NCBI RefSeq assembly: GCF_044336245.1
Contig: NZ_CP172346.1
Span: 620,001-684,000, forward strand
DNA: 64,000 bases
Direction: 5' to 3'
Source: Schlesneria sphaerica
Lineage (GTDB): Bacteria > Planctomycetota > Planctomycetia > Planctomycetales > Planctomycetaceae
Part shown: positions 40,406 through 50,195 of the stretch, piece by piece
Layout of the letters: each line of letters opens with the position of its first letter
Numbering within the stretch: position 1 is the first letter of the stretch
Translations under genes and position numbers: made by a program
The notes under the pieces: model-generated
Databases searched by the model: none
What the model was told of the DNA's origin: nothing
Seen by the model: only the letters and a program-made list of their open reading frames with translations

Positions 40406-40444
40406 AAAGCCCGACATCATCACGCGATGGTGCCGGGCTTTTTT
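40406..40444 (+). terminator. Intrinsic terminator after fliA
   Basis: AAAGCCCG (40406-40413) pairs with CGGGCTTT (40434-40441), with further pairing inside (CATC/GATG), followed by a T-run (40439-40444). The A-run on the other side lets it also serve the convergent aminotransferase gene. Confidence 0.85.
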
Positions 40445-40547
40445 GCATTGCGATCATCACTCCCGCGCTATCCAATGCCGTTCGAATTTGTACAGATTCA
40501 ATCAGCAGACAGGACGCTGCTGGTCCCCTTTCTACCACAGCCCCGGA

Positions 40548-41657
40548 TCACTCGCGAACGAGCTTTTTCAGTACTTCGACGCCACGCGCCAGCGTCTCGT
40601 TCTCGGCTGCAAAACTGACGCGGAAGTGAGTATCGTGCGGACTGAAGACGTTACCGGGGATGATCAATAGACCATTCTCGATCGCCCGCTTCGTAAACTC
40701 GGTGCCGGTCCCCTTCGGCGACTTGATGAACAGGTAGAATGCCCCGCCACTGCCACGAATGTCGTAGTCGTCTTTCAACTCGTTGATCAGGAACAGACGT
40801 TTCTTCGCATAGTCGGCCACGTGATGCGAAACGTCATACGACATTGCTGCAAGCCCCGCCCATTGGACGGGCTGCGGTGCACAGACGAAGGTGAACTGCT
40901 GCAACTTAATCATCTGTTGGATCAGATGGGAAGGCCCGTGAGCAAACCCGAGCCTCAGTCCGGTCATCGAGTGAGACTTGCTGAATCCGTCGATCACCAG
41001 TGTCTGGTCGTTCCACTTTGCCGGACTGACGAAGGGTTGTTCATACGTAAAGACGCGATAGATTTCGTCGCTAATGAGGCAGATGTTCTTTTCGGCGGCC
41101 AGTTCCGCCAGCCCTTTCATCTCTTCTTCCGTCGCGACATGCCCTGTGGGATTGCAGGGGCTGTTGCACAGAATCACCTTCGTTTTCGGTGTGATCGCAT
41201 CACGGACCTTGTTCAGATCAATGGTAAAATCAGGATAGGTATCAATCACGCGGCAGGTTCCCCCAGCCAGCGTGACCAGATGCTTATACATCACAAACCA
41301 GGGATCAAATACGATGACTTCGTCACCTGGATTCACGAGGACGGAAAGTGCCAGAAGCAGCCCGCCACTCGTTCCACTGGTGATGAATGTCTGACGGTCG
41401 GCATGCCCCAGTTCCGCAGTCACTCGAGCCTGTAACGCTTCCCGGAGGGGAGAGATCCCCTGAGTCACGCTGTAGACGTTCTTTCCCCCCTCGACCGCAG
41501 AAATCAGCGCTTTCTTGACCGGGTCGGGCGTATCGAAGTGAGGTTGTCCGATACTCAGATTGATCGGATCTTTCATCGTCGCCGCCAGGTCGAAGACCTT
41601 GCGAATGCCAGAGGCATCGATCTGATGCATCCGATCAGCAATCCAGGAATCACTCAT
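40548..41657 (-). CDS. PLP-dependent class I aminotransferase
   Basis: A ~369-residue cytosolic fold-type I aminotransferase of the aspartate aminotransferase superfamily (class I/II). Conserved features: PINLSIGQPHFDTPDPVKKAL, YSVTQGISPLREAL, FITSGTSGGLLLALSVLVNPGDEVIVFDPWF, the Asn and Asp that hold PLP (NSPCNPTGHVA; ISDEIYRVF), the Schiff-base Lys in VIDGFSKSHSMTGLRLG and the final Arg in HFRVSFA. The ATG complement of 41655-41657 is chosen; a TTG 33 nt upstream would add residues not typical of the family. Substrate pair not deducible; relatives include aspartate/tyrosine and glutamine-pyruvate type enzymes. Converges on fliA and ends beside the shared terminator. Confidence 0.92.
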   Translation of the reverse strand: MSDSWIADRMHQIDASGIRKVFDLAATMKDPINLSIGQPHFDTPDPVKKALISAVEGGKNVYSVTQGISPLREALQARVTAELGHADRQTFITSGTSGGLLLALSVLVNPGDEVIVFDPWFVMYKHLVTLAGGTCRVIDTYPDFTIDLNKVRDAITPKTKVILCNSPCNPTGHVATEEEMKGLAELAAEKNICLISDEIYRVFTYEQPFVSPAKWNDQTLVIDGFSKSHSMTGLRLGFAHGPSHLIQQMIKLQQFTFVCAPQPVQWAGLAAMSYDVSHHVADYAKKRLFLINELKDDYDIRGSGGAFYLFIKSPKGTGTEFTKRAIENGLLIIPGNVFSPHDTHFRVSFAAENETLARGVEVLKKLVRE

Positions 41658-42135
41658 TTGTTCTGTCAGTTTCAAGTAAGAAATCGCCAAGTCGGCTCAG
41701 ACACAATTCTCACAATACCACACCGCCTCGGCCCATCGGTACTGAATTGATCATCGTCAGCGGAAGACGGATGCACGGGATGCCGGGTCTTAGTTGGGGT
41801 CCCGTCAGCGAGAAAAGAAATCGACCACTGCGGGAATTGGCATGAGTCGTCCCTCAGGCCCCTTCCCCGAATCGGAATTTGAAGCGATCACCGGGACCGG
41901 AGAGTCGTGTGCAGCTTGACGAAACCCTCGCACGCTACGTCGTCAAATTCGGCTGAGCGGCAAAAAAAGCCGCCAGTTGATGGGGCAGCCAGCCACTGCA
42001 ACACACTGGCGTTTCGCAGAATCCTGATTGATTTGTCGTGTCAATTGCGTACCGTGTCGCGTCCGCCACCCTGTCCCGCCCGGTTTCCAGCGGAACAGAA
42101 AGACCTGTTCCGCTCCCGAAGGGAACTCGTTGCGA
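41658..42135. other. Intergenic region before the P-loop ATPase gene stop
   Basis: About 480 bp between two minus-strand genes, holding the aminotransferase promoter and the end of the ATPase transcript. Short frames only. I see no clear terminator or operator. Confidence 0.45.
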
Positions 42136-43632
42136 TCAACCCGTTCCGAGACCGCGATCGTAGGCTTCCAGGTCGCGCAGGTAGAGCGCCAAGGATGACT
42201 GCAGCGTTTCGCGATTGATCTTCCACTGTGGCGATTCGTCCGTGTATCGGTGACAGTGTTCGACCAGCAGTCGATGCAGAAACTTGAACAGATGCCGGGG
42301 AACTCGCAGTCTTGAAAGATGACCCACCAGTTCCGCTTCGCTGATGGAGTCGTCGAACCAGTTCTTGATCGAGACCTGCTTGTCCGCATTCGTGTTACAG
42401 GCACGGGCCCGGTCATTTGCGAGGTCAAACAGCGATTCGCCGGTCCATTCGAGAGTGCGAATCAGATTCTGCTTGTCGAGCCGTGACTTTTCGTAGAATT
42501 CCTTATCTTCCCGCGTCAGGTAGAAGCTGACTTCGACGGGCAGCAGTAGCTTGAAACCAATACCCGCATGCTTGAGGAACTTGTTGTCGAACATCGACCA
42601 CAAGAGAGCCTTCATCCGCTCGGGGGAACCATTGATCAAGTGGGGTTCATCGACTCGATCGACCAGCACGGTGATCGAATCGAATCCGAGTCCCTCCAGA
42701 ATATTCTGGAGTTTCGTCAGCAATTCATAACGATCGTCGCTGCGGTCACGTGACGGAATGGGCTGTCCGACCAGATCCTTGCTATCGAAGTGGCTCAACA
42801 CAGATCGCAGCTGGTTAACGGGGCGGTCCAGGACGCGAATCTGACGGGCGACCTTCCAGCCCAGCGTGGCCATCTTGAACTGATTCCATAGCCAGGGTGC
42901 CCACCCGGCAACCAGCACCAGCCAGGGCCAGTACCGCCCCAGTTGATCCAGCTTTTGCAAGTAAGCGAGCAGACCGAACAGGACGCCAGTGGTTGCGAGC
43001 CCGATAGTGAAATCGCAATAACTGCGCCAGTTCGATACTCCGAGTTTCCGACGCAGGCTCGACCAGCGAGTCAGCTGCGCGTTGTCTGTGCTGTGATCGT
43101 AAAACGAGGCCAGCAGCAGCAGGTCTCGCTTGTTACTGGGTGACAACGTCGCCGCTTTTTCTGCCGAAGCGTGAAACGGTCCCTGTTCCGAGGAACTTTT
43201 GCGCGAGGTAATATCATCAACGAGCGCCGTGGTGGCGAGTGAAAGGATGCAGTCGATGTGATCCCAAAGACGCCACTTTTGCAGCGTCTTTTCGGGTTTG
43301 GCCCCAGTCCAGCCGACTTTCTCGTTGAAGGAATCGAGGAACGGATTGAAGTCATCGTAATCGACGATGAAGACCCGGTGATCGGGATTTGCTTTATTGT
43401 ACTTTGCGGTATGTTCGACAATCTGAAGCCGCAGAGCCGTTTTACCGCTCCCCTTCTCACCGAAAACAACGGCCGTGGAGGGGGTCGATGGATCGCCGTA
43501 GATTTTGTCCCACGCAGGATGGAAGGTGCCATCCGCTCCCAGCTTCTGAAACAGCGGATCGGTCTGGGCGTCTTCCTGACTGAAGGGGTTCTGATTAAGG
43601 CCGTGGTGTTCGAGAAACTGCTGAACTTTCAT
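42136..43632 (-). CDS. Membrane-associated P-loop ATPase, function unknown
   Basis: A 498-residue protein unlike any named enzyme I recognise. The N-terminus, MKVQQFLEHHGLNQNPFSQ, recalls the leader of ExeA-type AAA ATPases (FGL..NPF). Walker A is GEKGSGKTAL (58-67) and Walker B is ITVLVDRVDEPHLI (320-333), so the ATPase fold is interrupted by about 250 residues that include two hydrophobic segments at 207-225 and 236-250, flanked by charged regions; the topology suggests membrane anchoring, as in KAP-type P-loop NTPases. The C-terminal part has LVDRVDEP, KLLLPVEVSFYLTRED and LSRLRVPRHLFKFLHRLLVEHC, a helical winged or receiver-like end. ATG complement of 43630-43632; a longer frame begins at 43662. 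Divergent from the superoxide dismutase gene. Confidence 0.85.
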   Translation of the reverse strand: MKVQQFLEHHGLNQNPFSQEDAQTDPLFQKLGADGTFHPAWDKIYGDPSTPSTAVVFGEKGSGKTALRLQIVEHTAKYNKANPDHRVFIVDYDDFNPFLDSFNEKVGWTGAKPEKTLQKWRLWDHIDCILSLATTALVDDITSRKSSSEQGPFHASAEKAATLSPSNKRDLLLLASFYDHSTDNAQLTRWSSLRRKLGVSNWRSYCDFTIGLATTGVLFGLLAYLQKLDQLGRYWPWLVLVAGWAPWLWNQFKMATLGWKVARQIRVLDRPVNQLRSVLSHFDSKDLVGQPIPSRDRSDDRYELLTKLQNILEGLGFDSITVLVDRVDEPHLINGSPERMKALLWSMFDNKFLKHAGIGFKLLLPVEVSFYLTREDKEFYEKSRLDKQNLIRTLEWTGESLFDLANDRARACNTNADKQVSIKNWFDDSISEAELVGHLSRLRVPRHLFKFLHRLLVEHCHRYTDESPQWKINRETLQSSLALYLRDLEAYDRGLGTG

Positions 43633-44156
43633 CGGTGTTTCCGTGGCAATTCCCGGTGTCATCGGAGTGCCCGATGAACCAGAAGCGTGGTAGTGGGTTC
43701 AGGACCGTCAGGCGTCGCAACTCGTTTGCCGTTTCCACCGACGGCAGCCGAACGACGTAGCTCACACTCGAGGAGCGACCGCAAGGATTGCTCGAACAAC
43801 GGAACTCGAACGCTTGCGTGAGCCCGGCGGGACAAACGCAAGGACGTTTCGATCCACAAAAAACGAACAAATCCCCGTTCACCTTCGCATGCGAATCGTT
43901 GAAGACTCTACGTGCGAGAGTGTGCGTCGTCTACTCAGTTCACCGAGATTCCGATAATCGAACATCCGCCCCTGGACGATTTCGCTCCCGGACGATTTCC
44001 ACCCTCCATGCTGAAAGTTCAGAGTCACTTCGCCGTCTTGCTTTGCTTCACTGCAGGGAACACCTAGAATCACGGCAGGAAAATTGCACGAGAAGAACCG
44101 ACAAGTCTGCCCCGTTTGCATCATTCTGAACGACCGATTTCACTCAGGAGATTATT
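43633..44156. other. Divergent intergenic region, P-loop ATPase / superoxide dismutase
   Basis: About 520 bp without a supportable gene. It contains the candidate SOD promoter at 44043-44070. The remaining short frames are Arg/Ser-rich and without domains. Confidence 0.45.
44043..44070 (+). promoter_or_regulatory. Candidate sigma-70-like promoter of superoxide dismutase
   Basis: TTGCTT at 44043-44048 and TAGAAT at 44065-44070, spacing 16 bp, lie about 85 bp upstream of the SOD start codon. The match is fair; there is no experimental or comparative support. Confidence 0.4.
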
Positions 44157-44768
44157 ATGGCTTTCGTATTGCCACCATTGCCGTATGCGACGAACGCGCT
44201 CGAGCCGTTTATTGATGCCAAGACGATGGAGATTCACCACACGAAACACCATCAGGCCTACATCAACAACGCCAACGCGAAACTCGAAGGACAGCCAGCA
44301 CTCGCCAATAAATCGGCGGAAGAAATCATCAGCAACCTGGCAGCCGTTCCCGAAGACATTCGCACCGTCATCCGCAATAACGCAGGCGGACATGCAAATC
44401 ACTCGCTGTTCTGGACCATTCTCGCTCCTCACACCGGAGCGGAACCGACCGGCGAACTCGCCCAGGCGATCAACAGCACCTTTGGCAGCTTCGCCACGTT
44501 CAAAGAAAAATTCAACGCGGCCGCCACGAGCCGCTTCGGCAGCGGTTGGGCCTGGCTGTCGTTCGATAAGGGCAAACTGCTCATCGAAAGCACCCCAAAC
44601 CAGGACAGCCCCCTGATGGAAGGCCGCACGCCACTGCTGGGACTCGACGTCTGGGAACACGCTTACTACCTGCACTACCAGAACCGCCGACCAGACTACA
44701 TCGCCGCCTTCTGGAACATCGTCAACTGGCCTGAAGTTGCTCGCCGCTATGCAGAAGCAAAGAAGTAA
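44157..44768 (+). CDS. sod: Superoxide dismutase (Fe/Mn family)
   Basis: A 203-residue cytoplasmic SOD converting superoxide to oxygen and peroxide. The N-terminus FVLPPLPYATNALEPFIDAKTMEIHHTKHHQAYINNANAKL carries the first metal ligand (HHTKHH region). GGHANHSLFW holds the second His, and DVWEHAYYLHYQNRRPDY holds the Asp and His ligands. GGHANH and the QDSPLMEG context fit Mn-type enzymes, but metal cannot be fixed by eye. ATG at 44157 with CAGGAG 8 nt upstream. Monocistronic. Confidence 0.96.
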   Translation: MAFVLPPLPYATNALEPFIDAKTMEIHHTKHHQAYINNANAKLEGQPALANKSAEEIISNLAAVPEDIRTVIRNNAGGHANHSLFWTILAPHTGAEPTGELAQAINSTFGSFATFKEKFNAAATSRFGSGWAWLSFDKGKLLIESTPNQDSPLMEGRTPLLGLDVWEHAYYLHYQNRRPDYIAAFWNIVNWPEVARRYAEAKK

Positions 44769-45295
44769 TCTCACACCTGCGAGAGAGCAGTCGACAGGCT
44801 GATCGTTCAGAAGACCCTTCGTTTTCTCGACGTACAGCACTGACTGCGAAATGACCCGCGTGCCACTCCTGCTTGTCCTGAACAGGGAGGAGTGGCCGTG
44901 CGAGTCAAAGTCAATCACTGCGACACTGACTCGCTGCAATCCACCGGACCGGCTCCCCGATGAAGTTCGGCGAGCCCGCCCCGGATCCCTCCAAAGTCCC
45001 CCCGCCGCTACGGTGTCCACTTCAGACGCCGACTCGAATAGTCTCCCCCCCAAACCGCTGTCATCGATGGTTCCAGCCAGCCGCGTCCCCGCGCGCAGGC
45101 CCTCCCCTTCAGGGAATTCAGGTACAACATCGACGTTGACAGCGCTGCTGTCCCCTTTCGGCGTCGCCTCCGGGAAATTAGAATCAAGACAAAGTCGGGG
45201 CCTTGATGGAGTTCCGAACCTCTGTATCGTCAAACCGTTATAGTTCCACTGTACAGTTTCACTGTGACATGGAATCGGCAAAGGCAGGACGCGAA
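44769..45295. other. Intergenic region between SOD and DUF255 protein
   Basis: About 530 bp. A long minus-strand frame (complement of 44121-45401) runs through it and through the SOD gene but is a reading-frame shadow. No terminator with a T-tract is obvious after SOD. Confidence 0.45.
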
Positions 45296-47881
45296 ATGCA
45301 AGATATGCGACTTGACCGTCGGGTTTTGGTGACCCTGATTGGGTTGGTTGGATCGGCAGTGCTGTGCGAACGGGACCTGGCTTCGCAGGAAGCCTCCCCA
45401 CCCGGCAACAAGGCCGAGCGCACTAACCGCCTCGCCACTGAGAGCAGCCCTTATCTGCTGCTCCACGCTCACAATCCCGTCGACTGGTACCCCTGGGGTC
45501 CGGAAGCGTTCGAGAAAGCCCGAAAAGAAAACAAGCTGGTCTTTCTGTCCGTGGGTTACAGCAGTTGCTACTGGTGTCACGTGATGGAGCGAAACGTCTT
45601 CAGCAATGAAGCGATTGCCAAGACGCTGAACGAACACTTTGTCTGCATCAAAGTTGACCGCGAAGAGCGCCCTGATATCGATGATATCTACATGACCGCC
45701 CTGCAGGTCTATTTTCAGATGATCGGGTCACCTTCAAATGGAGGCTGGCCCCTTTCGATGTTCCTCACCCCTGACGCCAAGCCTGTGGCGGGCGGTACCT
45801 ACTTCCCCCCGGAGGATTCTGAGGGGAGCCAGGGATTCCCGACGGTTCTCGAAAAGCTGCTCGACGTCTGGAAGAATCAGCATGAACAGATGCTGGCAAA
45901 CGCCGACATCATCTCCAACGAAACCCAGCGTCTGATGCGACCCAAAATCGCTCTAAAGACAATTGAAATCAACGACAAGTTGACCTCTACCGCCTTTGCG
46001 GCAATTGCATCGAGTTTCGATCCGGAATTCGGCGGCATTGATTTCAATGCCCGCAATCCAGAGGGCCCCAAGTTTCCGACTCCCACGAAGCTGAACTTCA
46101 TTCAGCAGGTTTTGCGCAGAACGCCGAACCCTGAAGTGGCCCAGTTGCTGGATCTGACTCTCATTCAAATGGCCTGTGGCGGAATCCGCGATCATGTTGG
46201 CGGAGGCTTCCATCGTTACTCTGTCGATCGTCGCTGGAGTGTCCCCCACTTTGAAAAAATGCTGTACGACCAGGCTCAGCTGACTGACGTGTTTGTCGAA
46301 GGGTTTCGCACCAGCCACAACCCCGTTTACAAACAGGTTGCAGAAGAGATCCTGGAGTTCGTCACACGCGAAATGACATCCCCGGAAGGAGCATTCTACT
46401 CGGCAATCGATGCTGAAACGGATGGAATCGAAGGGGAGTATTTCGTTTGGGAAGCGAGCGAAATTGACGATATCCTGGGTGACAGCGCAGAACGTTTCAA
46501 GGAAGCGTATCGCATCAAGGACCTGTCAGATTTTGAACACGGAAATGTGCTTCGGCTTTCCCCACGGCGATTGCCGAAATCGGCCACCGCCACTCAGGAC
46601 GAGGGGAAAGGGTTGGCCAATAGCGAGTTCGATGAATTCACCGCTGACCGCAAGAAGCTGCTGGCTGTCCGAAATCTCCGCAAGAAACCACTTCGTGACG
46701 AGAAAGTGCTGACCTGCTGGAATGGACTGATGATCGGCGCCTTCGCCCGCGCCGCCTCGCCGCTTCAGCACCCCGAATACGTTCGGGTTGCCGAGAAAGC
46801 AGCAACCTTTCTTCTCGAAAACCTGCGTGATCCCCAAGGCCGATTGCTGCACGTCTGGACGGGCAATCAGGCCAAACTCAATGCCTACCTGGACGACTAC
46901 GCATTTCTCATCGACGGTCTGCTCGCTCTGTACGACGCCACTGAAGATTCGAAATGGCTGAAGTCGGCAAAGCGACTGCAGGACGAACAACTGCGCCTGT
47001 TCCTGGATGAAACGAACGGTGGGTTCTTCTTCACATCGCACCATCACGAAGAGCTTCTGGCGCGCACAAAAAATTCCTATGACGGTGTGCTGCCTGCCGG
47101 AAACAGTGTCAGCGCAAGAAACCTGATCCGACTGTCAAAACTGACCGGAATCGAGGCCTACCGCGAAGAGGCACGCGCAACAATTGAGCTGCTTGCGTCG
47201 AGCATGGAACAGTCCCCTCGCGGACTGGCCAATCTCGCCCTCGCAGCGACCGAATTACTCGAAGCCGAGGGAGAAACCAAAGGGGCGGACACCCGTGAAG
47301 TGACAGCCGAGGTCACACCCGCCGCCGCTCAGCAGCCCGCCGCGTCGAAAGAACCGCTGGTCGTACTTGCTGACCAGAAAGAAGAACGTCCGAAAAAGGA
47401 TGAACTGGTTACCGGTCGGGCGTACCTCTCGACCGACAAATTGCCCCCCGGTGGGACCAGCCAGTTTCTCGTCCTGCTGGACGTGAAAGAGGGTTGGCAT
47501 ATCAACGCGAACCCGCCCAGCCAGGAGCATTTGATTCCCACGAAGGTTACTTTCAAATCCAAGGCCGGTGCAAAACTCTCCGATCCCAAGTACCCCAAGG
47601 GCCACGGATTCAAGTTCGAAGGAGAAGAGGCGGAAGTGGACGTGTACGAAGGGGAAGTCGCAATTCGCGGAGTTGTAACGGTTCCTGAGAAAGCGGCCGG
47701 ACAAATGGACGAAATGGAAATCTCCATTACCTATCAGGCATGTAATGACACCGGCTGTCGTCCACCCAAGACGATCAAGCTGACGGGGAAACTTGCGGTC
47801 GCCAATCGGGGAGAAACCGTGAAGAACATCAACGCCCGCCTCTTCAAGGAAGCCCCCAAGGGCGAAGAACGCCGCAAGTAG
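45296..47881 (+). CDS. DUF255 thioredoxin/YyaL-like protein fused to a DsbD N-terminal-like domain
   Basis: An 861-residue exported protein. A signal peptide (RRVLVTLIGLVGSAVLC) precedes the DUF255 thioredoxin domain with its active site CYWCHVM (C91-x-x-C94) and the family blocks RLATESSPYLLLHAHNPVDWYPWG and PSNGGWPLSMFLTPD. An (alpha/alpha)6-like cellobiose epimerase-type domain follows (DHVGGGFHRYSVDRRWSVPHFEKMLYDQAQL; CWNGLMIGAFARA), as in YyaL/SPATA20. Beyond about 700 there is an added domain resembling the DsbD alpha domain (GRAYLSTDKLPPGGTSQFLVLLDVKEGWHINANPP; ISITYQACNDTGCRPPKTIKL), whose Cys pair relays electrons. ATG 45296 is chosen because AGGA lies 6 nt upstream; the frame is open from 45203. 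Ends at the terminator at 47955-47998. Confidence 0.93.
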   Translation: MQDMRLDRRVLVTLIGLVGSAVLCERDLASQEASPPGNKAERTNRLATESSPYLLLHAHNPVDWYPWGPEAFEKARKENKLVFLSVGYSSCYWCHVMERNVFSNEAIAKTLNEHFVCIKVDREERPDIDDIYMTALQVYFQMIGSPSNGGWPLSMFLTPDAKPVAGGTYFPPEDSEGSQGFPTVLEKLLDVWKNQHEQMLANADIISNETQRLMRPKIALKTIEINDKLTSTAFAAIASSFDPEFGGIDFNARNPEGPKFPTPTKLNFIQQVLRRTPNPEVAQLLDLTLIQMACGGIRDHVGGGFHRYSVDRRWSVPHFEKMLYDQAQLTDVFVEGFRTSHNPVYKQVAEEILEFVTREMTSPEGAFYSAIDAETDGIEGEYFVWEASEIDDILGDSAERFKEAYRIKDLSDFEHGNVLRLSPRRLPKSATATQDEGKGLANSEFDEFTADRKKLLAVRNLRKKPLRDEKVLTCWNGLMIGAFARAASPLQHPEYVRVAEKAATFLLENLRDPQGRLLHVWTGNQAKLNAYLDDYAFLIDGLLALYDATEDSKWLKSAKRLQDEQLRLFLDETNGGFFFTSHHHEELLARTKNSYDGVLPAGNSVSARNLIRLSKLTGIEAYREEARATIELLASSMEQSPRGLANLALAATELLEAEGETKGADTREVTAEVTPAAAQQPAASKEPLVVLADQKEERPKKDELVTGRAYLSTDKLPPGGTSQFLVLLDVKEGWHINANPPSQEHLIPTKVTFKSKAGAKLSDPKYPKGHGFKFEGEEAEVDVYEGEVAIRGVVTVPEKAAGQMDEMEISITYQACNDTGCRPPKTIKLTGKLAVANRGETVKNINARLFKEAPKGEERRK

Positions 47882-48437
47882 CGAGCATTCGAACGCCACA
47901 GGTGTGGAACGGACATGCTTGCCGAAAAACTGCTCCGTAATCTCTGAATCGACGCACTCTGCTTTCCTGTTTTCGACCGGAAGGCAGAGTGTTTTTTTAG
48001 ATTCGAAGCGATGAAATCTCCGTACCTGGCTATGGAACGCCGCCGTCGAGAAATCGATCGCTCCACCAGTGCTCAGACGTGACCGAGTCCGGTCGCATGG
48101 ACAGTCTCTCCTGACAACAGTCGAGGGTGGAACAATCCCCCCAACGCGTTTGGAGGATTCGACGCGCACGGAAACAGGGACGAAGACGGCGATCGCCGGG
48201 ATCTCGAGCGGCCATTCATGATTCGTCAGTCGTTATGCCAACTTGCCCCACCGCAACCGTCGGCCGGGTGAGGCGAGGATTATCGCGGCGCAGTCTCCAT
48301 CAGTATTTGCTCGGCTCACCGGAATCGATTCCGGCGAACCGTTGGAACTCCAGTCGTGAGTTTCGGGGTCTACATCATTTCACCCCTGTTGCCGGCATTT
48401 GAAGAGAGTCAGTGGCTCTGCAAAGGTTGAGAAGCAC
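47882..48437. other. Convergent intergenic region, DUF255 / trypsin-like protease
   Basis: About 560 bp. Apart from the terminator near its left end there is no supportable gene; short frames are Arg-rich without domains. Confidence 0.5.
47955..47998 (+). terminator. Strong intrinsic terminator after DUF255 gene
   Basis: A 13-bp stem (47955-47967 with 47979-47991, one T-G pair) around an 11-nt loop, then seven T residues (47992-47998). The clearest Rho-independent terminator of the window. Confidence 0.93.
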
Positions 48438-49202
48438 TTACTGCAAGCTCTTGCGGACCACCGTGGGAGTCGGGCTGTCACTCCGCCGACTCGCCACCTT
48501 AATCTTCGCACGCTTCGCAGTCACCAATTTCTTGACATCTTCGACCACGGCAGCCCGTCCGATGAACGGTTCAACATCAACGATCTTGCCCAGAACAATC
48601 CCAACCAGTTTGCCATCCGAGTTGAAGATCCCGGATCCACTCCGTCCTTCCTGGGGCGGGTTGGTATAGAGATATTCCCTGTTTTCGATTTTCTGCAGCG
48701 AATGAAGTTCGACCGAAAATGTCCCATCCTTCTGTCGGCCCACGCTCGTAAGCTGTTCCTCCGGTTGAGGACTGGTCTTAGTCAGCACAGCTTCTGCGTG
48801 AGGCTGAGTCCATTTCACAGACAGCAGCGCCAAGTCGTGCTGTTCATCCACGGTGACGACACGTGCGGTTGCCGCTTCGCCATCACATTCCACTGTGAAT
48901 TCTGAGAATCCTTCGACAACGTGCGCGCACGTCAGGATGCCGTCAGCGACGTTGACTCCTGAAGCCAGCGCGGATCGCGTGTCTTTGGCTCGGAGCTTCA
49001 CGGCGTACTTCAGCAGCTTGCCCGAGGCGACCGGAGTCAATTCCACGACATGCTCCTGAAAACGGTCTTCATCAACAATTTTCGAAACGGACGGAATCCG
49101 AATAATGGAAACTCCATCCTCGGCCTTCGTCATCGGCTGAACGTCAACTGCCAACGCAGAGACGAAAAGTAAGCCGACTGCATTTCTCGTTAAGAATGGC
49201 AT
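48438..49202 (-). CDS. Secreted trypsin-like serine protease
   Basis: A 254-residue protein with an N-terminal signal peptide (MPFLTRNAVGLLFVSALAVDV) and an S1-type (trypsin-like peptidase 2) domain. The catalytic triad is H94 (LTCAHVVEG), D123 (EQHDLALL) and S188 in GRSGSGIFNSDGKLVGIV; compared with the common GNSGGP the residue after SG is Ser instead of Gly. No PDZ domain, so not a full HtrA. ATG complement of 49200-49202 with GGGGAGG about 6 nt upstream; a longer frame begins at 49217. Alone, with its promoter in the approximately 1-kb gene-poor stretch to the right. Substrates unknown. Confidence 0.9.
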   Translation of the reverse strand: MPFLTRNAVGLLFVSALAVDVQPMTKAEDGVSIIRIPSVSKIVDEDRFQEHVVELTPVASGKLLKYAVKLRAKDTRSALASGVNVADGILTCAHVVEGFSEFTVECDGEAATARVVTVDEQHDLALLSVKWTQPHAEAVLTKTSPQPEEQLTSVGRQKDGTFSVELHSLQKIENREYLYTNPPQEGRSGSGIFNSDGKLVGIVLGKIVDVEPFIGRAAVVEDVKKLVTAKRAKIKVASRRSDSPTPTVVRKSLQ

Positions 49203-50195
49203 TCCTTGCCTCCCCAACCAAGCTGCCAGAGCCCTCGACGAAACCCGCCGCCATCCGGGGCCTGTTCGATAGCGACGTTACACCAACACCAAACCTCAAC
49301 TTCATACCTTGCAGCATGAAGAATCTTTTGAGCCGGAATCCATTCCCGTCCGAGTTGCAGCTTCGAGTTGTCAGGTCGACATTCTGTCAGGATGCGTTGT
49401 ATCGGCCGTCGTCGATTTTGAACAGACGTACGTGCCGACGAGACCCGTTTGCGAAAGCGCCAAGTCGTCAGTGAGTCATGTTCGCGTCAGGCATTTGACC
49501 TGTTGTGATCGGTCCTGCACGTTGACGGCCGACGCTCTTTCAGCCAAGGTTCGGCCGGTTATCATATGCTGACGAGATGAGTCAGACTACCACTTTTTCA
49601 AAGATAATCGAACCAGTCGACTGTCGACTCGCCTCTGCTGACTCGAAGCCCCCTCATCGTGCATTCAGTTCCGGCAACCAGAACATCACGGGATTTCTGC
49701 AGCACCCAGGGGAAATGCACCAGTCGATTTTGACGCGACCAGTTTTCAGCGATACGAGCGTGCAGCAGCCACAAGGTTTGGATTTTTGGCCGACTCACAA
49801 CCTGTGATCTGGTGGTTCGATAGATCAAAGGGACTCGCAACTAGTCATCGCGCCTAATCGTCCGGGACCGGACTTGATCGAGTGCGATTTCAAACACAGG
49901 CTCCCAATAGCACATCGGGCGAAGGCTGCTCTGCGGAGCGCGTACATCACTCGACGTGTTTTTCCCCCCGCGAGTTCCTCGAACAAGAAATTTCCGAAAT
50001 TGTGCAGGAAAGGCGAGTGCTCCTGCGGCGAGAAGCGGGTTCTCGGGACATGACGCCATGGGACGTGCGAGTTCACCGTGGCAGAACTCTGTTCATCCTA
50101 CACCCTGACGACGGAGAATTTGGGCACCGCGGAAAGCGACACGGGCTCGTCAGAGACGAGCCCGTGATGCCACTTGAGCTTCGAGAAATGAACGT
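49203..50195. other. Gene-poor stretch of about 1 kb
   Basis: No convincing coding frame on either strand. It contains the promoter side of the trypsin-like protease, a 7-bp perfect inverted repeat (AGTCGAC T GTCGACT at 49615-49629) of unknown meaning, and the lipoprotein terminator at 50140-50166. Confidence 0.5.
50140..50166 (-). terminator. Terminator of the lipoprotein-DUF1559 unit
   Basis: 12-bp perfect stem CACGGGCTCGTC / GACGAGCCCGTG with a 3-nt loop, 30 bp beyond the lipoprotein stop; the minus-strand tail is TCGCTTTCC, moderately T-rich. Confidence 0.75.

Noticed and set aside
44121..45401. Minus-strand open frame of 426 codons
   Set aside because: It runs antisense through the SOD gene and has no domain, signal peptide or ribosome binding site; it is a shadow of high G+C coding sequence.
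49615..49629. Short inverted repeat AGTCGAC T GTCGACT
   Set aside because: Too short and too far from a gene start to call an operator.
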